From positions 124,001-188,000 of the forward strand of contig NZ_BMVM01000015.1 in assembly GCF_014650715.1 (NCBI RefSeq): DNA of 64,000 nucleotides, written 5' to 3'. The stretch is from Streptomyces bluensis (GTDB lineage: Bacteria; Actinomycetota; Actinomycetes; Streptomycetales; Streptomycetaceae). Each line of letters starts with the position of its first letter. Position 1 is the first letter of the stretch. The notes beneath the pieces are model-generated. The model made no database searches, had not been told where the DNA came from, and saw nothing but the letters and a program-made list of their open reading frames with translations. The translations under genes and the position numbers were made by a program. Positions 24,619 through 33,291 of the stretch are shown piece after piece.

Positions 24619-26238
24619 ATGGCCCGCGTCCCCGCTCTCGCTGTCGCCGCCGTGCGCCGCGTACGGCAGTCGCCCGGCGCCCTGGTCGGTCAGTACCGGG
24701 CGCGCCGTTCGCACCCGACCGTCCAGCTCGTCCACCAGCCCCACCCCTGGACCCGCGCCCTCGGCCTCGTCGCCGTGGTGCTGCTCGGCGCCTGGCTGGG
24801 CCTGCTGATCGTGGGGAACGTCCGCGCGCCGGTCGGCCCCATGAACACCACGATGACGCTGCGTCCCTCACTCGACGGCGGCACGAAGATCAACGTCTCC
24901 CCGCTCGGCGCGCTGGAGCTGCGCAGCCATGTCGCGCCGGTCCGTCTGGACGTGAACGTGGACCAGCTCGACCCGGTCCGCGCCCAGGCCCTGGTCGACC
25001 ACCCGGAGCGGATCTCCGGCCTCCAGGACGAGATCGCGAGTGACGTCCGGCACGGTACGGCCGACCTGGCCCTGCGTTCCTGCGTGGCCGTGGTGTCGGG
25101 GGCCACCGCGCTCGGGCTCGCCGTCTACCGCCGTCCGCGCCGCGCCCTCGCCGCCGGCGGCCTCGCCCTGGCCCTGCTCACCGTGTCCGGCGGCACGGCC
25201 TTCGCCACCTGGAACCCGAACTCCGTCCTGGAGCCCAAGTTCTCCGGACTGCTGTCCTCGGCGCCCTCCCTCGTCGGCAACGCGCGCAGCATCGTCACCG
25301 AGTTCGACGTCTACCAGAAGGAGCTGGCGCGCCTGGTGACGAACGTGACCAAGCTGTACGACGTCACGTCCACCCTCCCCGCGTACACCCCCGACCCGAG
25401 CACGATCCGGGTCCTGCACGTGTCGGACATCCACCTCAACCCGGCGAGCTGGAAGATCATCGCCTCGCTGGTCGAGCAGTACGACATCAACGTCATCGTC
25501 GACTCCGGCGACACCATGGACCACGGGAGCACGGCCGAGAACGGCTTCCTGGACCCGATCGCGAACCTCGGGGCGCCGTACGTGTGGGTGCGCGGCAACC
25601 ACGACTCGACGGCCACCCAGCGCTATCTGGAGGGCATGAAGAACGTGCACGTCCTGGACGGTGGCCGGGCGGTCTCGGTGGCCGGGCTGCGCTTCGCGGG
25701 TATGGGAGATCCCCAGTTCACCCCGGACCGCTCGGCGAAGCCAGGGGGCGCCCGGTCGGAGGAGCTGGCCGGCGCCCGGCTGGCGTCCGCGCTCCGGGAC
25801 CAGGAGAGGGCGGGCACGCCGGTGGACGTGGCGATCGCCCACAACCCGGACGCGGCCCGCCAGACGGACGGCGAGGTACCGCTGGTGCTGGGCGGGCATC
25901 TCCACCACCAGGAGATGGAGGTCATGAAGTACGGCACACGGCTGCGCCTTGAGGGTTCGACGGGCGGCAGCGGGCTGCGGGCGGTGGAGGGGGACCACCC
26001 CGACCCCATCGAGGCCTCGGTCCTCTACCTCGACCGGGACACCCGCCGCCTCCAGGCCTGGGACGAGATCAGGCTGGGCGGCCTGGGCCTGACGACGGCC
26101 GAGGTCAGCCGCCACCTGCCGAAGGAGAACCAGCCCGGGGCGACTCCGTCCCCCACACCGTCCCCCAGCCTGTCCTCGACCCGGTCCCCGGGTTCGTCTG
26201 CGAGTCCGTCCGGCAGCCCCTCGCCCACGGGGCGATGA
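24619..26238 (+). CDS. Membrane-bound metallophosphoesterase
   Basis: 539 residues from ATG 24619. The N-terminal membrane helix is at about residues 46-68 (ALGLVAVVLLGAWLGLLIVGN); an approximately 100-residue domain and another helix pair follow around 165-200. The calcineurin-like domain starts near residue 265. Its metal motifs are in order: DIHLN, GDTMD, GNHD, and GGHLHH. The C-terminus is a Ser/Pro/Thr-rich tail (SPTPSPSLSSTRSPGSSASP). The catalytic domain is predicted to face outside after the second helix. Likely phosphodiester or phosphomonoester substrate; identity unknown. Confidence 0.88.
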   Translation: MARVPALAVAAVRRVRQSPGALVGQYRARRSHPTVQLVHQPHPWTRALGLVAVVLLGAWLGLLIVGNVRAPVGPMNTTMTLRPSLDGGTKINVSPLGALELRSHVAPVRLDVNVDQLDPVRAQALVDHPERISGLQDEIASDVRHGTADLALRSCVAVVSGATALGLAVYRRPRRALAAGGLALALLTVSGGTAFATWNPNSVLEPKFSGLLSSAPSLVGNARSIVTEFDVYQKELARLVTNVTKLYDVTSTLPAYTPDPSTIRVLHVSDIHLNPASWKIIASLVEQYDINVIVDSGDTMDHGSTAENGFLDPIANLGAPYVWVRGNHDSTATQRYLEGMKNVHVLDGGRAVSVAGLRFAGMGDPQFTPDRSAKPGGARSEELAGARLASALRDQERAGTPVDVAIAHNPDAARQTDGEVPLVLGGHLHHQEMEVMKYGTRLRLEGSTGGSGLRAVEGDHPDPIEASVLYLDRDTRRLQAWDEIRLGGLGLTTAEVSRHLPKENQPGATPSPTPSPSLSSTRSPGSSASPSGSPSPTGR

Positions 26239-26343
26239 GAGCCGGTCGTGTACCGGACCCCAAACGGTTTTGGCGAACCCTCCTCGCATCGCCTATGCTT
26301 CTCACGTCCCCGACGCGCTGCAAAGCGCCCAGGTGGGCCGATA

Positions 26344-26416
26344 GCCCTCATCGTCTAGCGGCCTAGGACGCCGCCCTTTCAAGGCGGTAGCACGGGTTCG
26401 AATCCCGTTGGGGGCA
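26344..26416 (+). tRNA. tRNA-Glu (TTC)
   Basis: 73 bases. Acceptor GCCCTCA/TGGGGGC (one G-T wobble), anticodon arm CCGCC-CTTTCAA-GGCGG with anticodon TTC, T loop TTCGAAT. Confidence 0.95.
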
Positions 26417-26465
26417 CGCAACACCGTGTGCGACACTGAGTCAGCTGGTTCGCACACAACAGCAA

Positions 26466-26540
26466 GGTCCTGTGGAGCAGTTTGGAGTGCTCGCCACCCT
26501 GTCAAGGTGGAGGCCGCGGGTTCAAATCCCGTCAGGACCG
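26466..26540 (+). tRNA. tRNA-Asp (GTC), second copy
   Basis: 75 bases, identical to the tRNA-Asp at 19071-19145 but on the other strand. Part of a Glu-Asp-Phe tRNA cluster. Confidence 0.95.
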
Positions 26541-26541
26541 C

Positions 26542-26563
26542 TGAGGTTTCACGTGAAACCTCA
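26542..26563. promoter_or_regulatory. parS: parS site (ParB-binding centromere element)
   Basis: The core GTTTCACGTGAAAC (26546-26559) is the perfect ParB-binding sequence of Streptomyces and many other bacteria. The symmetry extends to 22 bases. It lies in the 24-base gap between tRNA-Asp and tRNA-Phe, where a protein-binding site does not disturb coding. parS sites cluster around oriC in Streptomyces, so the window should lie within a few hundred kilobases of the origin. It cannot be a terminator: there is no T run and the next tRNA starts 2 bases later. Confidence 0.9.
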
Positions 26564-26564
26564 T

Positions 26565-26638
26565 GGCTGGGTAGCTCAGTTGGTACGAGCGTCCGCCTGA
26601 AAAGCGGAAGGTCGCCGGTTCGACCCCGGCCCCAGCCA
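26565..26638 (+). tRNA. tRNA-Phe (GAA)
   Basis: 74 bases. Acceptor GGCTGGG/CCCAGCC, anticodon arm TCCGC-CTGAAAA-GCGGA with anticodon GAA, T loop TTCGACC. Confidence 0.95.
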
Positions 26639-26919
26639 CCGCCCGAAGGTCCCGTTCACATGGACGGGGCCTTCGCTGTGCTCTTCATGTGCTCTGGAGC
26701 ATCCCAGCTCTGACCTGCGGGTTCAGGGTCGGTTTGCTTTGAGGGGTGGAGGGTGCGTAGGGTGGCAGATCGTTTGATCCCATTTGCCCGGCGCCAAAAT
26801 GACGCGCCGCGTGTGGCGCGTACTCTCCCTTGCCGTGGCCGGACCGCATTGAGGCGGTTGATTGCGACTTTCACGGAGTTTGGGCGCGTGCCGAGAACTC
26901 CGGAAGGTTTGCATTTCGC

Positions 26920-29196
26920 ATGTCCGTTGCCAGTACTGATCACGTCGTCCTGCCCGAGGGTACGGACGAGACCGCCGCACCCGAGGCCACCTTCGCCGAC
27001 CTGGGGCTGCCCGAGGCCGTCGTCCGCAAGCTCGCGCAGAACGGGGTGACCGTCCCGTTCCCGATCCAGGCCGCGACCATCCCGGACGCGCTGGCGGGCA
27101 AGGACATCCTGGGCCGTGGACGCACCGGCTCCGGCAAGACCCTCTCCTTCGGTCTGCCGACGCTGGCCACGCTGGCCGGCGGCCACACCGAGAAGAAGAA
27201 GCCCCGGGCCGTCATCCTCACCCCCACCCGTGAGCTCGCCATGCAGGTCGCGGACGCGCTGCAGCCGTACGGCGACGTGCTGGGCCTGAAGATGAAGGTC
27301 GTCTGCGGCGGTACGTCGATGGGGAACCAGATCTACGCGCTGGAGCGCGGGGTCGACATCCTCGTCGCCACCCCCGGGCGTCTGCGCGACATCATCAACC
27401 GCGGCGCCTGCTCCCTGGAGAACGTGCAGATCGCCGTGCTCGACGAGGCCGACCAGATGTCCGACCTGGGCTTCCTGCCCGAGGTCACCGAACTGCTCGA
27501 CCAGGTCCCGGCCGGCGGCCAGCGCATGCTCTTCTCCGCGACCATGGAGAACGAGATCGCCACGCTCGTCCAGCGCTACCTCAACAAGCCGGTCAGCCAC
27601 GAGGTCGACGCGGCGCAGGGCGCGGTGACGACCATGTCGCACCACATCCTGATCGTGAAGCCCAAGGACAAGGCTCCGGTCACCGCGGCGATCGCCTCCC
27701 GCAAGGGCCGGACGATCATCTTCGTGCGGACCCAGCTGGGCGCCGACCGTGTCGCCGAGCAGCTGCGGGACGCCGGGGTGAAGGCCGACGCCCTGCACGG
27801 CGGCATGACCCAGGGCGCGCGGACGCGGACGCTGGCCGACTTCAAGGACGGCTATGTGAACGTGCTGGTCGCCACCGATGTCGCGGCGCGCGGTATTCAC
27901 GTGGACGGCATCGACCTGGTGCTGAACGTCGACCCCGCGGGTGACCACAAGGACTACCTCCACCGGGCCGGGCGCACGGCGCGTGCCGGGCGCACGGGCA
28001 CCGTGGTGTCCCTCTCCCTTCCGCACCAGCGTCGCCAGATCTTCCGGCTGATGGAGGACGCGGGCGTCGACGCCTCGCGCCACCTCATCCAGGGCGGTGC
28101 GGCCTTCGACCCGGAGGTTGCCGAGATCACCGGTGCCCGGTCGATGACCGAGGTCCAGGCCGAGTCCGCCGGCAACGCCGCCCAGCAGGCCGAGCGTGAA
28201 GTGGCCCACCTCACCAAGCAGTTGGACCGCGCCACGCGCCGCGCCACCGAGCTGCGCGAGGAGGCCGACCGACTGGTCGCCCGGGTCGCCCGCGAGCGGG
28301 GCGAGGACCCGGCCCAGGCACTCGCGGAGGCGGCGGCCGAGGGGGCGGAAGCAGCGGCGGCTCCTGGCGTGGCCGAGGTTGCCGAGACCCCGGAGAAGGG
28401 CGAGCTCTCCCTGCCGGCGCAGCCCGCGGCCCAGGACGTGGAGCGGATCGAGAGGACCGAGCGTTCCGAGGGGACCCAGCGTTCCGAGCGGGGCGAGCGG
28501 ACTTCTGCCTCGTACGAGCGTTCCTCGTACGAGCGGCGTGAGCGCCGGGACGACCGCCGGGACGACCGGGGTGAGCGTTCTGAGCGCGGCGAGCGCGGCG
28601 AGCGTGGCGGTTTCGGCCGTGACCGTGACCGCGACCGGGATCGGGATCGTGGCTTTGAGCGCGGTGGGCGTTCCTTCGAGCGTCGGGACGGCGAGCGGGG
28701 CGGGTTCCGCCGGGACGACCGTCGCGACGACCGGGGCGGGTTCCAGCGAGACAGGGACCGGGACCGGGACCGCGACCGTGGTGGGCGTTCCTTCGAGCGG
28801 CGCGACGACCGGGGCGGCTTCCACCGGGACAGCCGGGATCGGGACCGTGACCGCGACCGTGGCTTCCGCCGGGACGACCGTCGCGACGAGCGCGGCAGCG
28901 GCGGCCGTGGCTTCGAGCGCCGGGACGGCGAGCGGGGCGGGTTCCGTCGGGACGGTGACCGTGGGTTCGACCGTGGTGGGCGTTCCTTCGACCGGCGTGA
29001 CGACCGCGGCGGCCACCGCGGCAGCGACCGTCCGTTCAACCGCGACCGCCAGGGCGACCGCCCCTCCGGCGACCGCCCCTCCGGCGGCTACCGCTCCGGC
29101 AGCCACGACCGCCCGTACGGCCGCCGTGACGACCACCGCGGCTCCGGCTCCTTCAACCGCCGCGAGGACAAGCCGCGCTGGAAGCGCAACGGCTGA
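26920..29196 (+). CDS. DEAD-box ATP-dependent RNA helicase with Arg/Gly/Asp-rich tail
   Basis: 758 residues from ATG 26920 (MSVASTDHVVLPEGTDET). The frame is open 30 codons further up, but without homologous-looking sequence. Q-motif FADLGLPEAVVRKLAQNGVT, motif I GRTGSGKT (67-74), DEAD (175-178), SAT, and HRAGRTARAGRTG. The tail from about residue 500 to the end is low-complexity, made of RRDDRRDDRG, RDRDRDRD and RSFERR blocks typical of RNA-binding, phase-separating helicase tails. Role in RNA remodelling or cold adaptation inferred. A very strong hairpin follows. Confidence 0.93.
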   Translation: MSVASTDHVVLPEGTDETAAPEATFADLGLPEAVVRKLAQNGVTVPFPIQAATIPDALAGKDILGRGRTGSGKTLSFGLPTLATLAGGHTEKKKPRAVILTPTRELAMQVADALQPYGDVLGLKMKVVCGGTSMGNQIYALERGVDILVATPGRLRDIINRGACSLENVQIAVLDEADQMSDLGFLPEVTELLDQVPAGGQRMLFSATMENEIATLVQRYLNKPVSHEVDAAQGAVTTMSHHILIVKPKDKAPVTAAIASRKGRTIIFVRTQLGADRVAEQLRDAGVKADALHGGMTQGARTRTLADFKDGYVNVLVATDVAARGIHVDGIDLVLNVDPAGDHKDYLHRAGRTARAGRTGTVVSLSLPHQRRQIFRLMEDAGVDASRHLIQGGAAFDPEVAEITGARSMTEVQAESAGNAAQQAEREVAHLTKQLDRATRRATELREEADRLVARVARERGEDPAQALAEAAAEGAEAAAAPGVAEVAETPEKGELSLPAQPAAQDVERIERTERSEGTQRSERGERTSASYERSSYERRERRDDRRDDRGERSERGERGERGGFGRDRDRDRDRDRGFERGGRSFERRDGERGGFRRDDRRDDRGGFQRDRDRDRDRDRGGRSFERRDDRGGFHRDSRDRDRDRDRGFRRDDRRDERGSGGRGFERRDGERGGFRRDGDRGFDRGGRSFDRRDDRGGHRGSDRPFNRDRQGDRPSGDRPSGGYRSGSHDRPYGRRDDHRGSGSFNRREDKPRWKRNG

Positions 29197-29212
29197 CATC
29201 GATCAGTAGTGG

Positions 29213-29256
29213 ACAGAGCGCCGTGCCCCCCTTCCGGAGGGGGCACGGCGCTCTGT
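29213..29256 (+). terminator. Long perfect hairpin after the DEAD-box helicase
   Basis: ACAGAGCGCCGTGCCCCC pairs with GGGGGCACGGCGCTCTGT in an 18-bp perfect stem with an 8-base loop, followed by CGTT. Confidence 0.85.
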
Positions 29257-29288
29257 CGTTCGGAGTGAGGCCGCGGCTTTCAGTGTGC

Positions 29289-29304
29289 TGTGACGCATGT
29301 CACG
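29289..29304. promoter_or_regulatory. CRP-like inverted repeat upstream of the APC permease
   Basis: TGTGA-CGCATG-TCACG, 9 of 10 fixed positions of the TGTGA-N6-TCACA pattern, 27 bases before the permease start. The regulator is inferred only from the pattern. Confidence 0.35.
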
Positions 29305-29330
29305 GCCTCGGCGGGGGAATCGCTGGGGTC

Positions 29331-30866
29331 ATGACAGATGACGCCATGGCGCATGGGCTGTCTGACGAAGAGCGGCTGGCCCAGCTCGGTTACACGCAGG
29401 TTCTCGCCCGCCGCATGTCGGCGTTCTCCAACTACGCGGTCTCCTTCACGATCATCTCGGTCCTGTCGGGCTGTCTGACGCTGTACCTGTTCGGCATGAA
29501 CACGGGCGGTCCGGCGGTGATCACCTGGGGCTGGGTCGTGGTCGGCCTGATGACGCTCTTCGTGGGCCTGTCGATGGCCGAGATCTGCTCGGCGTACCCG
29601 ACGTCGGCGGGCCTCTACTTCTGGGCGCACCGGCTGGCGCCGGAGAGGGGCGCCGCGGCCTGGGCGTGGTTCACGGGCTGGTTCAACGTCCTGGGGCAGG
29701 TGGCCGTGACGGCCGGTATCGACTTCGGGGCCGCGTCCTTCCTGGGCGCGTACCTGAACCTTCAGTTCGGCTTCGAGGTGACGCCCGGCCGGACCATCCT
29801 GCTCTTCGCCGGCATCCTGCTGCTCCACGGCCTGCTGAACACCTTCGGGGTCCGGATCGTCGCTCTCCTCAACAGCGTGAGCGTGTGGTGGCACGTGCTG
29901 GGTGTGGCGGTGATCGTCGGTGCGCTGACCTTCGTACCGGACGAGCACCAGTCCGCGTCCTTCGTGTTCGGCGAGTTCGTGAACAACACGGGCTGGGGGA
30001 GCGGGGTGTACGTGGTGTTGCTGGGGCTGCTGATGGCCCAGTACACCTTCACCGGGTACGACGCCTCCGCCCACATGACCGAGGAGACGCACGACGCGTC
30101 GACGGCGGGCCCGAAGGGGATCGTGCGGTCGATCTGGACCTCGTGGGTCGCGGGCTTCGTGCTGCTCCTGGGCTTCACCTTCGCGATCCAGTCGTACGAG
30201 GGAGCGCTGAACTCTCCCACGGGTGCGCCGCCCGCGCAGATCCTGCTCGACGCGCTGGGGGCGACGGCGGGCAAGCTGCTGTTGCTGGTCGTGATCGGGG
30301 CGCAGCTGTTCTGCGGGATGGCGTCGGTGACGGCCAACAGCCGGATGATCTACGCCTTCTCGCGCGACGGTGCGCTGCCCTTCTCGCATGTGTGGCACAC
30401 GGTCAGCCCGCGCACGCGCACTCCGGTGGCGGCGGTGTGGCTGGCGGCGATCGGGGCGCTGGCCCTGGGCCTGCCGTACCTGATCAATGTCACGGCGTAC
30501 GCGGCGGTGACGTCCATCGCCGTCATCGGGCTCTACATCGCCTACGTCATCCCGACCCTGCTGCGGCTGCGCAAGGGGGACGGTTTCGAGCGGGGGCCGT
30601 GGCACCTGGGCCGGTGGTCACGTGTGATCGGTGTGGTGTCGGTGACGTGGGTGGGGATCATCACGGTTCTCTTCATGCTGCCCCAGGTCTCGCCGGTGAC
30701 CTGGGAGACGTTCAACTACGCGCCGGTCGCCGTACTGGTGGTGCTCGGTTTCGCGGCGACCTGGTGGCAGGCCTCGGCCCGCCACTGGTTCCTGAACCCG
30801 CACCACGAACGCACGATCACCCGTGAGGCAGCACGGAGGGAGGCACCGGAGCCGGTGGATCCGTAG
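29331..30866 (+). CDS. APC-family amino acid permease (GABA permease-like)
   Basis: 511 residues with about 12 hydrophobic segments. The N-terminal signature LAQLGYTQVLARRMSAFSNYAVSFTIISVLSG is typical of the amino acid/choline (GabP/BAT-like) branch of the APC superfamily. GYDASAHMTEETHDASTAGPKGI is the family-conserved loop. Probably proton-coupled import of an amino acid or GABA; substrate not resolvable. ATG 29331, with a CRP-like inverted repeat 27 bases upstream. Confidence 0.92.
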   Translation: MTDDAMAHGLSDEERLAQLGYTQVLARRMSAFSNYAVSFTIISVLSGCLTLYLFGMNTGGPAVITWGWVVVGLMTLFVGLSMAEICSAYPTSAGLYFWAHRLAPERGAAAWAWFTGWFNVLGQVAVTAGIDFGAASFLGAYLNLQFGFEVTPGRTILLFAGILLLHGLLNTFGVRIVALLNSVSVWWHVLGVAVIVGALTFVPDEHQSASFVFGEFVNNTGWGSGVYVVLLGLLMAQYTFTGYDASAHMTEETHDASTAGPKGIVRSIWTSWVAGFVLLLGFTFAIQSYEGALNSPTGAPPAQILLDALGATAGKLLLLVVIGAQLFCGMASVTANSRMIYAFSRDGALPFSHVWHTVSPRTRTPVAAVWLAAIGALALGLPYLINVTAYAAVTSIAVIGLYIAYVIPTLLRLRKGDGFERGPWHLGRWSRVIGVVSVTWVGIITVLFMLPQVSPVTWETFNYAPVAVLVVLGFAATWWQASARHWFLNPHHERTITREAARREAPEPVDP

Positions 30867-30930
30867 GTCTGTAGATCCGTAGATCCGTAGGCCCAGATCC
30901 GTAGGTCCGGATCCGTAGATCCGTAGGGGG
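30865..30930. repeat. Tandem repeat of GATCCGTA units
   Basis: Six to seven drifted copies of the 8-10-base unit GTAGATCCGTAG directly after the permease stop. Confidence 0.85.
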
Positions 30931-31139
30931 CGCGTCGGTTGGCCGGCGCGCCCGTCCGGGGGCCGTTTCCGGCAGTATCCGCTCCCTCTCGCCTGCTTCT
31001 TCCGTCCGTTCTGTTCTCCGGCGGGCCTTTTTGCGGGCCTTTCGACGCGGCCGGGTCGCCGATACCCGATCGGAGTCCCGGCTGCGTCGGGCTATGCTCG
31101 GGGAGGCGACATCGCGCAACCCATCGCGCGACACCGCCT

Positions 31140-31212
31140 GGGCCGTTAGCTCAATTGGCAGAGCAGTGGACTTTTAATCCATTGGTTGTGGGTTCGAGTC
31201 CCACACGGCCTA
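31140..31212 (+). tRNA. tRNA-Lys (TTT)
   Basis: 73 bases. Acceptor GGGCCGT/ACGGCCT, anticodon arm GTGGA-CTTTTAA-TCCAT with anticodon TTT, T loop TTCGAGT. Marks the left edge of a region that looks accessory, with integrase remnants 2.1 kb downstream. Confidence 0.95.
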
Positions 31213-31217
31213 CCGAT

Positions 31218-31252
31218 AAGCCCCTGGTCAGACGCAGTCTGGCCGGGGGCTT
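31218..31252 (+). terminator. Hairpin after tRNA-Lys
   Basis: AAGCCCCTGGTCAGAC and GTCTGGCCGGGGGCTT form an imperfect stem around GCA, a few bases after the tRNA. Confidence 0.65.
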
Positions 31253-31353
31253 CGGCGTTTCAAGATCGTTAGCTCCACTTCTCCGCCCTTTGCACGATCA
31301 TGCTGCGCCGCCGTCAGGCCAGGGCACGGAGGCCGGGAGCTCTCGGGCCTTCA

Positions 31354-32139
31354 TCACATGGCGCTCGGGAAGGCTCCGAAGGGGTCGTCGCTGGTGACGC
31401 CGTCGGGTAGTCCTTTGATGGCCTGTTCGAAGTCGGGCCATGCCTGACTTTGGCGTTCTCCGGTCAGCCTGGCGTAGAGCTCCGCGAGGGTGCCCGCGTC
31501 CCCGAGGGTGACCATCTCCTGCGCGATCTGCGGGAGCTTGTGGCCCTGGCTGATGAGCCAGGAGATGAAGGCCATCCCGCAGCCGGTGCTCAGCGGGTTG
31601 CGGTCGGTCGGGTCGGTCCGGTCGACGAAGTTGCGCGCCCCGTGCTCGGCCCAGTCCGGGGCGGTGGCGAAATCGACCAGGGCGTTGTTGCTTGCGACGG
31701 CGGCGCACCAGCGGGAGAGGGCTTCGCCGGTGTTCAGCCCGCACAGCTGGCCGTTCATCGCGCACTCGCTCAGCTCGGCCTCGAACAGCCCGGATACCCG
31801 GGCGGGGTTGCCGAGGGAGGCGTCCACCTCGATGGCGCCGCCGCTTTGGAAGGTGCAGCCGTCGTGGTCCGCGCCGCCGGAGCCGTCGGCGACGCCGCCG
31901 AGGGCGAAGACGATGGCGCTGACCGGCGCGCCGGTGGTGTTGAAGATGGTGTTGTTCAGTCTGAACACGCGGTCGGCGTCGTTCAGGAGGTCGGTCGCGT
32001 TCTGCATGCCCTGCGGCCCGAGGCTGGGGTCGACGTAAACGGTCACCGCCCCGCTGGGGCTGGCTCCCACAAGGTGGGAAACACCGCGGTAGCTCGGCCA
32101 CCGAGGCGGGACGGAATGTCTTCTCAGAGGACGATTCAT
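31354..32139 (-). CDS. Hypothetical protein, unrecognised conserved-looking family
   Basis: 261 residues from ATG 32139 (MNRPLRRHSVPPRWPSYRGVSHL). No signal peptide or membrane helix is evident. Regions that look constrained: VTVYVDPSLGPQGMQNATDLLNDADRV, the block GGADHDGCTFQSGGAIEVDASLGNPARVSGLFEAELSEC (in segments), and GCGMAFISWLISQGHKLPQIAQEM, followed by LAELYARLTG. The F-E-A-E-L-S-E segment and the Cys/His-bearing helix are reminiscent of a degenerate protease-like fold, but I cannot assign it. First gene after tRNA-Lys, transcribed toward it. Confidence 0.7.
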   Translation of the reverse strand: MNRPLRRHSVPPRWPSYRGVSHLVGASPSGAVTVYVDPSLGPQGMQNATDLLNDADRVFRLNNTIFNTTGAPVSAIVFALGGVADGSGGADHDGCTFQSGGAIEVDASLGNPARVSGLFEAELSECAMNGQLCGLNTGEALSRWCAAVASNNALVDFATAPDWAEHGARNFVDRTDPTDRNPLSTGCGMAFISWLISQGHKLPQIAQEMVTLGDAGTLAELYARLTGERQSQAWPDFEQAIKGLPDGVTSDDPFGAFPSAM

Positions 32140-32549
32140 GGCGCTGCTCTCCACATATCGAAGGCGCTGCTTGCTGCCATTGGTCACCGGAGGTGAAGGC
32201 TCCGCGTCGTCCGGCGCGGCCCGAATTGACACTCAGTAACTCCCCTGCGGCGGGAGCCCTTACGGCCATTTTGGTCCCGCTTTGGTGGGCTCGCATCTGG
32301 GCGTACAACGCCCCGGGGTGGTTGCCCGCTCAAAGACTTGGGTTGGTTGCCCACTCAACGAAACCGCCGGATGGGCCAGTCAGGCCCCGCCGGCCGCGCG
32401 CAGGTCCCCTCCTCGGCGCGGACGTCTACCGCGACTGATCAACGAGTTGGCTTGTGGTCGTTGGCGTCCATTGCTGAATGCTGCTCAGCGCGGACGGACC
32501 TTGAGCGTGCGCCCCGCCGGACGGAACCCACCGGCGGGGCGCACGTGCG
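32140..32549. other. Gene-free stretch
   Basis: About 410 bases. Holds the promoter of the upstream-facing hypothetical gene near 32140-32250. Otherwise I see only non-coding sequence, including a near-duplicate of GGTTGCCCGCTCAAAGACTT / GGTTGCCCACTCAACGAAAC. Confidence 0.4.
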
Positions 32550-32735
32550 TCAGGCGGCGGTGGTGAAGGCGTGCGGCTGGCACGGCCGGCAGACGTCCGC
32601 CCACCGGCGGAGGAGCTGCTCGTAGGCCTCGGCGCGCTCTTGGGTGGGCGGCTGGTCCATGAGGCGGCGGATAAGGGCGTTGACCTCTTCCTGAGCGGGG
32701 CTGTAAGGGCCGGTGGACCAGACGGAGGAGGGCAT
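32550..32735 (-). CDS. Small hypothetical protein
   Basis: 61 residues (MPSSVWSTGPYSPAQEEVNAL, then IRRLMDQPPTQERAEAYEQL and LRRWADVCRPCQPHAF). Predicted helical and soluble, with one C-x-x-C. The reading frame opens 10 codons earlier, but the ATG at 32735 fits better. Proteins of this kind occur in streptomycete mobile elements, in agreement with the flanking remnants. Function unknown. Confidence 0.6.
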   Translation of the reverse strand: MPSSVWSTGPYSPAQEEVNALIRRLMDQPPTQERAEAYEQLLRRWADVCRPCQPHAFTTAA

Positions 32736-32815
32736 GAGACCTACCGTACGGCGCGCCACTGACACGGCCCGTTCTGTTCGAGCGGCTGCCCTGGCCTGAT
32801 CAGAACGGACCCCTG

Positions 32816-33012
32816 ATGGCCACCCCTACCGGAATTGAGCTCAGCGACTACCCGGCCCCCGTCTGGACGTCGCACGGTGAGGGGCTTGTGCTCGTTGCTC
32901 GGCAAAGTGCAAGCGGTACGGGGATCGGGCGAACCCGCTGTGCCGTGACTGCTTCGCCGTCGTCGCGAGCGCTTGGGGGCCCGGAGTGAAGCAGAAGGGC
33001 TACAACGCCTGA
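32816..33012 (+). pseudogene. Frameshifted remnant of a small Cys-rich protein
   Basis: The first frame from ATG 32816 gives MATPTGIELSDYPAPVWTSHG. After about position 32895 the homologous reading moves to another frame, CSAKCKRYGDRANPLCRDCF then AWGPGVKQKGYNA, ending at TGA 33012. The four cysteines would form a zinc ribbon. The two halves make sense only together, so a frameshift near 32890 has broken the gene. Such genes sit beside integrases of pSAM2-like elements. Confidence 0.55.
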
Positions 33013-33291
33013 CCTACCCCCACCACAGGGACTTGGGGCCGGCTACTCGCCCTTTGGCAGCCCTGCGGCCGGTCTCGGACCGATCCGCGCACCCCGCGCG
33101 GCGTACGCCGGAAGGTGTCGCGCCGTGAATTCGGCTGCATCCCAATTCTCCGGCCGGACTTCCCCATCGGTCCAGATGGGGCGATGGCACGCGAGCTGAC
33201 CGACCAACTCCAGGACCTCCGGGACGAGATGACCCGGCGCGGCCTGGAGGTGCCGCCGCTCTTCGGCTGGTGTAAGAGAAAGGGGGGCGCC

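Noticed and set aside
26542..26563. Rho-independent terminator between tRNA-Asp and tRNA-Phe
   Set aside because: The palindrome has no loop or T run and the next tRNA begins two bases later; the exact parS sequence explains it.
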